A stretch of 64,000 bases of DNA from Hordeum vulgare subsp. vulgare (lineage: Eukaryota > Streptophyta > Magnoliopsida > Poales > Poaceae): the NCBI RefSeq assembly GCF_904849725.1, contig NC_058519.1, forward strand, positions 360,065,974-360,129,973, written 5' to 3'. Below the pieces are notes generated by a model that made no database searches, had not been told where the DNA came from, and worked only from the letters and a program-made list of their open reading frames with translations. Shown here in pieces: positions 54,909 through 64,000 of the stretch (within the stretch, counting starts at the first letter, position 1; every line of letters begins with the position of its first letter). The position numbers were made by a program, and so were the translations under genes.

Positions 54909-57776
54909 CTAAGTCACCTCAATGGGGATATGTATCTCCCCAACGAGAAAATCATACTTCATCTTGACACGAGGAATAGGGCATTCAAAGCTCCCAATAA
55001 GAATCGATGAAGTCTTTTTGATAGCATTGATGCAATGTACTTGATATCGTTTCTTCGGAAAGTGCACTGTGTGCTCATTACCGTTGACATGGAAAGTGAC
55101 ATTGCCTTTATTGCAATCTATAACAGCCCCTGTAGTGTTATAAAAGGGTCTTCCAAGGATGACATCCATGGCATCGTCCTCGCGAATATCCAAGATAACA
55201 AAGTCTGTTAAGATAGTGGTGTTAGCAACCACAACAGGCACATCCTCGCAAATGCCGATGGGGAAAGCAGTTGATTTGTCGGCCATTCGCAGAGAAATTT
55301 CAGTGGGTGTCTACTTATCCAACTCAAGTCTACGATAAAGAGAGAGCGGCATAACACTAACACCGGCTCCAAGGTCACATAAGGCAGTTGTTATTTAGTT
55401 TCCTTTAATGGAGCAATGTATAGTGGGTACTCCGGGATCACCAAGTTTCTTAGGAGTTCCACCTTTAAAAGTGTAGTTGGCAAGCATGGTGGAGATCTCA
55501 AGATCTGGTATCTTCTGTTTATTAGTCACGATATCTTTCATGTACTTGGCATACGGAGACATCTTGAGCATATCAGTTAACCGCATCTGTAGAAAGATGG
55601 GTCTTATCATCTCAACGAAGCGTTCAAAATCCTCATCATCCTTTTTCTTGGATGGCTTAGGAGGGAAGGGCATAGATCTCTGAACCCATGGCTCCCTTTC
55701 TTTACCATGCTTCCTAGCAGTGAAGTCATTCTTATCGTATTTCTTAGCTTGTGGGTTATCAGGATTAACCATAGGTTCAATCTCCACATCCTCATCATTG
55801 CTAGGTTGAGCATTATTATGAACATCACTGTCCATATTGTCACCAGGTTCATGTTCATCACCAGATTGTGTTTCTGCATCAGACGCAGAAATATCATTAG
55901 GTTCTTCCGCTATGACAGTATTTGGTGAACTGGCATGTAGGTTTCTATCATCCTTCTTCTTCTCCTTAGGATGACTGGGTGTATCAGCATTGGTTCCTTG
56001 AGAATCTTGATCAATTCTCTTAGGATGACCTTCAGGATACAAAGGTTCCTGAGTCATTTTGCCTCCTCTAGTAATGACTTTGACAGAGTTGTCATTTAAT
56101 TCATTGAGCAAGTCATTCTGAGCTTTAAGTACTTGTTCTACCTGAGTAGTAATCATACACGCATGTTTACTCAGAAGCTTCAGATCATTGACATTTCTGT
56201 CTACACAAGCACTTAAATGGCTAAGCATACAAGTACTTTGTTCCAAATGTCTGCTAACATAATCATTGGAACTCTGTTGTTTGGCAACAAAGTTCTCAAA
56301 TTCATCAAAGCATAGTCTAGCAGGTTTATCAAAAGGAATATCACTCTCATCAAACCTACGCAGAGAATTTACTTCTACTACTTGTATCGGGTTATCGAGA
56401 CCATGGATCTCTTCGATAGGTGGTAGATTTTTGACATCTTCAGATCTATTGCCTTTCTCTTGCATAGATTTCTTGGCTTCTTGCATATCTTCGGTACTGA
56501 GGAATAGAATACCTCTTTTCTTTGGAGTTGGCTTAGGAGGTGGTTCGGGAATAGTCCAAGCATTATCGTTGATCAAGATGTTATTCAGTAGAGTCTCAGC
56601 TTGTTCTACAGTTCGTTCCCTAAAAACACAACCGGCACAACTATCTAGGTGGTCTCTAGAGGCATCGGTAAGTCCGTTATAGAGGATATCAAGTATCTCG
56701 TTCTTCTTAAGGGGGTGATCAGGCAAAGCAGTCTGTAGCTGGACGAGCCTCCCCCAAGCTTGTGGAAGACTCTCTTCTTGGAGTTGAGCAAAGTTGTATA
56801 TTTCCTGCAAGGCAGCTTGCTTCTTATGGGCAGGGAAATATTTCTCACAGAAGTAATAGACCATCTCTTGGGGACTACTCACACATTCAGGAGCAAGAGA
56901 GGTGAACCAGGCTTTAGCATCATCCTTTAGAGAGAAAGGAAACAACTTAAGGATATAGTAGTGGCGGATCTTCTCCTCATTAGTGAAAAGGGTGGCTATA
57001 TCGTGTAGTTTGGCAAGATGGGCTATGACCGTCTCAGACTCATAACCGTGAAAAGGATCAGATTCGACTACAGAGATTATCTCAGGATCGACAGAGAATT
57101 CATAATCCTTATCGGTGATAAAGATAGGTGAAGTGGCAAACTTCGGGTCATATTTCTTCTTAGCTTGCCGAGATTTTTACTTCCACTTGAGAAGTAATTT
57201 CTCAGCGTCATAGGCATTCTTACACGCAAGAAAATCCTCAGCTCTCTCTCCCTCCATAACGTAACCCTCAGGTATATGACGCAATTCATATCTAGGAGAG
57301 CTAGATCTAGTAGGAGCAAAAGCAGGTTCTATCTCAATAGTATCGGCAGTATCAGAAGCATCACGAGCATTGGCAGTAACTCTAGCAATATGAGCTTCAA
57401 GGAACACTCCTAGTGGAACATCAGGCAAAGTAGCATCTCTAGCAGTGTCAAGCATAGCATCATCAGGCAAAATAGCATCTCTAGCATCATCAGGCAAAGC
57501 AGTATCAAGCATAACATCTGTAGCAGTATCAAGCATAGCATCAGGCATAGTATCAAGCATAGTATCATCAGTCATAGTATCAAGCATAGCATCTCTAGCA
57601 GTAGTATCACAAGCATCATCAAGCACAAGCGACATATCAAGATTTCTAGCAGGAGGTGATGTCGCAAACTTACTCATAACTGAAGGTGAATCAAGTGCAG
57701 AGCTAGATGGCAATTCCTTACCTCCCCTCGTAGTTGAGGCAAAGAATTTGGTCTTCGGATCCTTGAGATTCTTCAT
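54909..57776 (-). pseudogene. Element G gag-protease polyprotein, three in-frame stops
   Basis: The whole polyprotein stays in one frame from 57776 (M-K-N-L-K-D-P-K) to 54909, interrupted only by stops at 57177-57179, 55395-55397 and near 55311. Order: an Asp/Leu/Ala repeat segment (57612-57418), gag core (A-K-A-W-F...E-K-Y-F-P-A-H-K-K, 56945-56800), an acidic linker, and a retropepsin-like domain with C-D-L-G-A-G (near 55370) and V-I-L-G-R-P-F (near 55155). It ends H-I-P-I-E-V-T exactly like F. Gag would form particles and the protease would cut the polyprotein. No zinc knuckle is seen. Confidence 0.85.
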
Positions 57777-57826
57777 AGTCATCAGCATCTATAAATCCCA
57801 AGTGACTCAGAGAATATAGCAATACC

Positions 57827-57844
57827 TCCCCGGCAACGGCGCCA
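57827..57844 (-). other. Element G primer-binding site (tRNA-Asp type)
   Basis: The minus strand reads TGGCGCCGTTGCCGGGGA, 10 bases inside the LTR end at 57855. It is identical to the site in F. Confidence 0.9.
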
Positions 57845-57854
57845 AAAAAATGCT

Positions 57855-59569
57855 TGATGTCAACTGTTCTTCCCCTTTGCAACCGCACCAGAAGAATGCT
57901 GATTGCAATCCTCGACAACCAAAACTAGAAGAATGTTGTTGACGGCCCACAAGCGCATAGGATCGTAGCAGTTTTCGAGGGTAGAGTATTCAACCCAAAT
58001 TTGTTGGTACGCCTATAGGAGGTGAGAGGATACTCTCAAGTATTAGCAGCTGAATATGTCAGATTCAACCACACCTGAAAGATTAGTATCTACAAGCAAA
58101 GTAGTAACAGCAAAGTAGTAATAGCAAAGTAGTATGATAACGACGGTGTCAGAAACGATCTGTTGACACGGCAGACTATTTCTAACTGTCTTATCAATGG
58201 CGCCAAGTTGCCTCGTTGATGGAAGTTGTCAGTTCCCGTCAACGACAAGCGATCAAGATTGTAGCAGGTAGAAGCAGTGTAACGAGCAATAGCAGCGGCA
58301 AGGAAAAGCAGTACTGACAGCAGTAGCAAGTAGCAAAAGTAGCAAGCGACAGTAGTAGCAACAGTAGCAACAGAGCAAGACAAGTAATAGCAGTAGCAAC
58401 AGTAGTAACAGCAGCAGAGCAAGACAAGTAACAGCAGCAGGAACAGTAGTAACAATAGCAGAGCAAAACAAGTAACAGCAGCAGTAGGACAAACTCATAG
58501 GCAATGGGTCGGTGATTTGTTTGGATGATATTCATCATGCACCAGTTATAACACGGAGAGATATGTGGCTAGCTCCCGTTCGTTAATGTGATGTAGGCAC
58601 ACATTCCGTGTGTCGTCATACGTGCTTAGGGAAAAGAACTTGCATGACATCTATTGTCCATCCCTCCCGTGGCAGAGGGGTCCAAAAGGAAACTACGGGA
58701 TATTAAGGTTCTCCTTTTAATAAAGACCGAAGCAACGTATTAGCACTTGGTGAACACATGAACTCCTCAAACTATGGTCATCACCGGGAGTGGTTCCGGT
58801 TATTGTCACTCCGGGGTTGCCGGATCATAACACATAGTAGGTAACTACAACTTGCAAGATCGGATCTAAAACACACATATATTGGTGACAACATAATAAT
58901 TTCAGATCTGAAATCATGGCACTCGGGCCCTAGTGACAAGCATTAAGCATGGCAAAGTAGTAGCAACATCAATCTCAGAACATAGTGGATACTAGGGATC
59001 AATCCCCATCAAAACTAACTCGATTACATGATAGATCTCATCCTACTCATAACCGCCCAGCGAGCCTACGAATAGATTACTCACAAACGACGAAGAGCTT
59101 CATGGAATTGGAGAGGGAAGAAGGTTGATGATGACGATGGCGACGATTTCCCCTCTCCGGAGCCCAAGACGGACTCCAGATCTGCCCTCCAGATGAAGAA
59201 CAGGTGGTGGCGGCGCCTCCGTATCGCAAAAGCGACGAAAACTTGTCTTTTTATTTTTTCTGGGATGAAAGGGGACTTATAGACCTGAGGTTGGGGGCGG
59301 CAGAGCCGTGGTGGTGGAGCCAGGGCTTGTGGCCCACTGGCCCACCCTCTCAGGTGGAACTTGGTGCAGATATTTTTTATATTTTCCAAAACTGCTCCCT
59401 GTAAATTTTCAGGACGTTTGGAGAACTTTTATTTTTGCACAAAAATAACACCAAGGCAATTCTGCTAAAAACAGCATCAGTCCAGGTTAGTTCCGTTCAA
59501 ATCATGCAAATTAGAGTCCAAAACAAGGGGAAAAGAGTTTGGAAAAGTAGATACGATGGAGACGTATCA
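57855..59569 (-). repeat. Element G 5' LTR
   Basis: 1715 bp, TGATGTCAAC at the plus-strand left end and GACGTATCA at the right end. It carries a CAG/CAA microsatellite (58260-58495). The left arm of the U3 hairpin is deleted here (only GGCTTGTGG near 59324-59332 remains), unlike the other LTR. Confidence 0.92.
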
Positions 59570-59574
59570 CTACT
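59570..59574. repeat. Target-site duplication of element G, right copy (ctact)
   Basis: Identical to 49360-49364. Confidence 0.93.
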
Positions 59575-60175
59575 CAAAGCTGCCCCACTGATATGCGCTC
59601 ATGTGTGGTGTGTTTTGCCTTGCAAAATATGCACATGGGCCTAGTTTACACTAGTGGGAAATGAAACCGAATGCATTCTTCTCCCCATTGACGACATTAT
59701 TGTTTCAATTTCGTCTTCTCATTAGTGTTTCGGTTTTGGTTTTGGTTTCACTTCGTGGAGTCCATAAGAGAGGTTGCTCCTCTTTTCTAGATATAAGCCA
59801 TTTAGTCTCTCCCAAAGTGATTGCCATCGGGTTCCAATCATTGTGTCGCCTACCATTTTTATATCGATTCTCGACGTGCATTGCAAAGTGCGACAGTATG
59901 CCTTTGAAACCCTTTTTGTTTCAAATCTAGTAAGGGAAAGGGGTGGTTGGGTTGTTGGAAAGCGTGCTAGCATGACTGCAGGATCTTCCTCTACTGTGGA
60001 TGAGCACGACAACTTCTTCCCGTACTCCAACCACCTCCTCTGCGACATGACAAATGTCGCATCTGCATCTTCTTCCATTGCATTGTATGTCTCATTTTCC
60101 TTTCTATTAGGAACATGATATAATCCATGAGATGACACCTCCCTATTCAACCGAGTCAAAGGGAAGAACTACACT
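59575..60175. other. Unassigned stretch between element G and copia J
   Basis: About 600 bp that I cannot match to any element here. A 145-codon open frame on the minus strand (60159-59722) has no motif I recognise and no supporting neighbour. A ggttttggttttggtttc tract lies near 59728-59746. It could be upstream copia J sequence or old host DNA. Confidence 0.4.
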
Positions 60176-61677
60176 CTAACTAATTTAATTAACACCATGT
60201 TAGACAAAGCGGGACTTTCCAAGGAATGAATGGGGGGGGCTTTGATGACTGCAAGTCATATCCTAAACAGAGTTCCCATGAAAAATAAAGATATTATCCC
60301 ATTTGAGGAATGGTAAAGGAAATGGCTTAAACTCTCTTACTTAGGAACTTGGGGTTGTTTGGCAAAATTCAACGTTCCAATTCACAAGAAGCGTAAGCTT
60401 GGATTAAAAATCATTGATTGTATTTTCCTGGTCTATGTTTCCCATAGCATTGGCTATAGATTTCTAGTGATGAAGTCTAAGGTACTTGGCATACATATTC
60501 GCACAATCATCGAGTCGAATGATGCGACTTTCTTTGAGGATACTTTCCCTATGAAAGATATGCCTAATTCATCTTGTTAGTGGTCAGAGACAACTCCTAG
60601 AGCTTTTCCATTAGAACATTCTGAGCGGAAACACGCTGAGATTCATGAGAAGGATGACAACGAAGCTCCACGAAGGGACAAGATATAAAAGACTACAAAT
60701 TCGTTTGGTGAAGATTTCATTGCGTACCTTGTGAATGATATGCGGACTTCTATTTCAGAAGCTTGTGCATCTCCGTCATGGCTAATGGGACATGGGAGTT
60801 CAATGATCGTCCTTATGAATGTAAACTTGTAGGATGTAAGTGGATGTTTAATAAAAAGCGTAGGCTTGATAGTACAAATGAAAAGTACAAGGCATGACTT
60901 GTAGCCAAGGGTTATACCCCCCAAAAGGTGAAGATTTCTTTGATACTTATGCCCATGTGGCTAGATTGGACGTTAAGACAATTTTCCTGAATGAAGAGAT
61001 TGAGGACGAAATTTGCATGGAACAACAAGATGGTCTTGAAGGAAAAGTGTGTAAGTCATTGAAATCTTTGTATGGCTTGAAACAAGCACCTAAGCAATGG
61101 CACGAGAAGTTCAAAAGAACTTTCAAGTCTACTATCTTTGTTGCAAATGAAGACAATAAGTGTGTTTACTATCTTTGTGGTGGAGGCAAGGGAGTTAGAT
61201 ACTGTTTGTGTGTTGTTGACATACACCTATTTGGAAAAAAAGCTCAAGGTTGTGAGAAAATGGAAGAAATTTTGTCTCAAATCTTTGAAATGAAATACCT
61301 TGGGGTAGTTGATATTATCTTGAACATCAAGCTTTTGAGAGTTGATGATGTTGGGATTACTCTGTTGTAGTATCGCAATGTGGAGAAGGTGCTCATTCGC
61401 TTTGGATATTTCGATTCTAAACCCTCTCCAACACGTGAAGATCGCAGCGTGTTGACTCAAAAGAATGAAGGAGAAGCAAAGGATCAATTGAGATATTCTC
61501 AAATCATTGGCTTGCTTCTGTATTTAATAGCTGTTGCGAGACCTGACATCTAGTTTCCTATGAGTAAACCAAGCTAGTTTTTCTCAAACCAAGGAGATGC
61601 TCATTGGCTTGCTCTTGAAAGGATAATGTGTTATTTGAAAGGTACTGCAAGTTATGGACTTCACTATACCGAATATC
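60176..61677 (+). pseudogene. Decayed copia pol (element J): integrase C-terminus, RT, start of RNase H
   Basis: Plus-strand Ty1/copia pol. Integrase end with A-S-H-I-L-N-R-V-P and T-W-G-C-L-A-K (60240-60370) and G-Y-R-F-L-V. RT with C-K-W-M-F (60838-60852), L-V-A-K-G-Y, L-D-V-K-T-I-F-L-N-E (motif A) and [12 protein letters not shown] (61065-61100). The Y-V-D-D box is degenerate (C-V-V-D at 61208-61220). It ends in R-Y-S-Q-I-I-G and Y-L-K-G-T-A-S-Y-G. Many stops and short deletions between RT motifs show an old dead copy. It is cut at 61678 by the LTR of element L. Confidence 0.88.
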
Positions 61678-62861
61678 TGATATGTCTCCCACGTATCTAA
61701 TATTTTTAATTGTTTCATGCTATTATATTATCAATATTGTATGCTTTATATTTCATTTTATATTGTTTTTATGGACCAACTTGTTAACTCAGTGCCAAGT
61801 GCCATTTCCTATTCTTTGCATCTTTTTGGTTTTTGAGGAAATCCATACCAAACGAAGTCCAAATGTAACGGAACTTTTTGGCGGTTTTTGGACCAAAAGA
61901 GACCCAAGAACCTTCGGGGGGAGACTAGAAAGTGCACGAGGGAGCCACAAGGCAAAGGGGCGCCCAGGGGGGTAGGGTGTGCCCTAGTGCCTTGTGGGCA
62001 ACATCTGCCTCTATTGGACTGAATTACGACGCTATAAATTCTCTAATATCCAAAAACCCTAGGAGCGAGACCCAAAACAATTTTATCATCGCCACAAGCC
62101 TCTATTCTTCCGTGATGCCTTATGGAGGCCTTTTTTGGTACTCTATTGGAGGGGGATCCACGACGGAGACCATGTTCATCAACCTTATTGCCTCCATGAT
62201 TATGTGTGAGTAGTTCCGAGAGGACCTATGTGTCCATAGCAGTAGCTAGATGGCTCTCTCTCATGACTTCAATACAATGATTTCTTTAGAGACATATTCG
62301 ATGTAACTCTTGCGGTGCGTTTATTGGGATCCGATGAATTGTGGGTTTATGATCAGATTATTCGTTGAAACTAATTGTGCCTTTTCAGGTCTGTTATGTG
62401 TAATTTGATAGCTATTTATGCTTTCCATTATATGAGTTTTCTTTGACTTAGTTAATATGTAGATCATTGGAGGCAGTGGTGCATAGTAGGATTCAATCTT
62501 GTAGGGTCCTTACTTTGTGACAGGAGGGGTTGCAAGGCGCATATCGTATTGTTAAAATGATGGGGTTTGAATATATTGATTAGTCTTACCTTGTCTACAA
62601 TATGTCATCTTGCTTCAAGCATTACTCTATCTGTTATGAACTTAATACTTTGAGATGCATGCTGGATAGCGGTCTTGAGATGGTGCAATAGTACTAGGCG
62701 CCAGTAAGTTAAAAGTCTATTTATCACAGACGTAATACCTATATATGAATTATGCCATGAATAACCACAATCATAACTATGTGCTTTCTATCAATTGACC
62801 AACTGTAATTTGTTTGCCCACAATAATATGCTCATGAGAGAGATTCCTCTAGTGAACACTA
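61678..62861 (+). repeat. Partial LTR (element L), relative of the element A family
   Basis: Starts TGATATGTCTCCCACGTATC inside the copia J frame and follows the A-type LTR throughout (AACTCAGTGCCAAGTGCCAT near 61787; ATGCATGCTGGATAGCGGTC near 62655), but is clearly diverged. The U3 hairpin arms are CCACAAGG (61945-61952) and CCTTGTGG (61990-61997), a compensated change. It stops at GTGAACACTA where a BARE-like LTR starts, so the rest should lie beyond the window. Confidence 0.85.
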
Positions 62862-62950
62862 TGTTGGGGAACGTTGCATGGGAAACAAAAATTTTCCTAC
62901 ACACACGAAGACCTATCATGGTGATGATCATCTACGAGAGAGAGATCAGA
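62862..62950 (+). repeat. BARE/WIS/Angela-type copia LTR, first 89 bp
   Basis: TGTTGGGGAACGTTGCATGG and CGAAGACCTATCATGGTGAT are the well-known start of the BARE1/WIS/Angela LTR of Triticeae. It is interrupted at 62951 by another LTR edge, so the remainder is expected to the right. Confidence 0.9.
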
Positions 62951-64000
62951 TGTAGCGACCCGACTCAAAACGAGTCAAGCCTTTGTGTATCTGTGCCATC
63001 CCTGGATCAGTATGCTGGCACACATAGTACATCAATGTATATATCAAAGTGCAATCACATGTAAATAGCGTAAAACTGATATATACCTTAAATATCTCAG
63101 CGAAGCAGTAAAGGGAGTGGAGTCCCAATAAACACCAACGGCAAGTTGAGTGTAGACCGTAACCCTGAATCGTACTCTTACTCGTCGAAGAAAAATATCT
63201 GCAGCATAAGACGTTGCAGCCGTGTAGGTCAGCATATTGAATATGCCGGCAAGTCACATAAGAGAGGGGAGAAAAGTAATCATTTATACTATATGCATAT
63301 ATGGCGGGTGGGGCTATAAGTTTTTAGCAAAAAGCAAGTTTTTCTCCTACAACAAGAGTGGGATAAAAGCAAAATGTTACTACTTTGTTGGTTGTTAACG
63401 AGATGGTTCCGCCAACCAGTTCTCGTACCCGAGTTGTCAATAATTACCCTCATCAAATATATTTAATGGTGCTGAGAAATCCAGATAACTTCAGTTCCTT
63501 TGGCTCAAGTTGTCAATGACCGTGGACACGGCTAATCGATTAGGTTTGAGTACTCTGCAGAGTTTTGCACACGTTCCCCACAAGATTTGATCGCCTCCGT
63601 GTATGTCCTCGCACTTCAGGGTGTTTGAGGACCGGATGATCAAAACATGGTCTTTCAACGGGTCCCTCTAAATCCCTGTCGGTGCCCATCCATTCCTACC
63701 GTTCGTCTACATCTGCTAGCACCGCCTGTACAGAGTCGCCGTGTTGTCCAACCAAGCCAGAGCCCATAATGACTTGTGGCTGTGCAGGTAAGCCTTGGGT
63801 CTTGAAAATATCCGTCCGTCTCTTTGAGCCTGGGTGAAGCTTTCTGCAGGATGTCATGGCCGTCCCAGCATCCCGGGCATCCACTGGGTTCCCCAGGGAG
63901 CCGATCAACCGTCCTTCACCTAGTGTTGCATTGCGTCCGAGGTCTTGAAAATCTTGTCTTAACCGGTCTTGATTATTTAATCAACCTCGCATCACTCGTG
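62951..64000 (-). repeat. Partial LTR (element K), probably a minus-strand chromovirus-type LTR
   Basis: The plus strand starts TGTAGCGACCCGACTC, i.e. the LTR ends ...GGTCGCTACA on the minus strand. At 63521-63540 it has ACCGTGGACACGGCTAATCG, the inverse of a phrase in both B LTRs (8966-8985 and the matching place near 17547), which supports a distant relative of B in reverse orientation. No gene is seen. It runs off the window end. Confidence 0.65.

Larger units (their letters stand above)
49365..59569 (-). mobile_element. Element G: Athila-like gypsy element with gag-protease and intact ORF2, full length
   Basis: 10.2 kb with 5-bp target duplicates ctact. Minus-strand order: 5' LTR (59569-57855), primer site (57844-57827), gag-protease (57776-54909), an 802-bp spacer, ORF2 (54106-53039), 3' non-coding region, 3' LTR (51103-49365). 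There is no RT, RNase H or integrase, and no room for them, so it depends on another element. LTRs differ at about 12 sites in the first ~285 bp (about 4%). Element F shares every feature. Confidence 0.93.

Noticed and set aside
59722..60159. Minus-strand 145-codon frame as a possible host gene
   Set aside because: No recognisable domain, no start or splice context and a repetitive Lys-Pro tail; left as unassigned sequence.

Overview
The window looks like intergenic DNA from a large grass genome, most likely the Triticeae (wheat, Aegilops, barley, rye). Almost every base belongs to retrotransposons nested in or fused to one another, and I find no intact host gene. The Triticeae call rests on LTR starts I recognise: a BARE/WIS/Angela-type LTR start at 62862, the TGATACGTCTCC-type gypsy LTRs, and tRNA-Asp-type and tRNA-iMet-type primer sites. 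Family names could not be checked here, so I use letters.

Layout, left to right. 1-323 is the start of a minus-strand LTR (I) that runs off the window. 324-2828 is decayed minus-strand LINE DNA. 2829-21285 is gypsy-like element A (+), with element B (6646-18345, +) inserted in it and flanked by the 5-bp duplication gttgc. 21286-30388 is element F (-), truncated at both LTRs. 30395-34525 is element C (-), a deleted relative of A. 34526-35902 plus 48344-49280 is copia element D (+), split by Tat/Retand-type gypsy element E (35903-48343, -). 49365-59569 is element G (-), a fuller relative of F, flanked by the duplication ctact. 59575-60175 is unassigned. 60176-61677 is a decayed copia (J, +). 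61678-64000 is a stack of three partial LTRs (L, BARE-like, K) whose right-hand parts must lie beyond the window.

How the parts work together. E is the only element that shows the whole gypsy pol set (protease, RT, RNase H, integrase), and it is disabled by stops, a frameshift and what looks like a missing gag capsid. On its opposite strand it carries a six-exon gene of about 868 codons whose reading frame survives all five GT-AG introns. Two tandem arrays, of 56-bp and 70-bp units, lie between that gene and pol. A, C, F and G have no RT or integrase. F and G have gag-protease plus a second ORF of about 355 codons, which is uninterrupted in G. A has one unrelated 252-codon ORF. These families share nearly the same LTR edge, a tRNA-Asp-type primer site, a repeated polypurine motif and a U3 hairpin (CCACAAGCC/GGCTTGTGG). 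This suggests non-autonomous partners mobilised by a common helper that is not in this window.

The most interesting items are the intron-bearing antisense gene of E, the 70-bp array in which each monomer is mostly two hairpins, the U3 hairpin with a compensatory change in L, the LTR-like segment upstream of ORF2 in F and G, and the internal copies of the polypurine tract.
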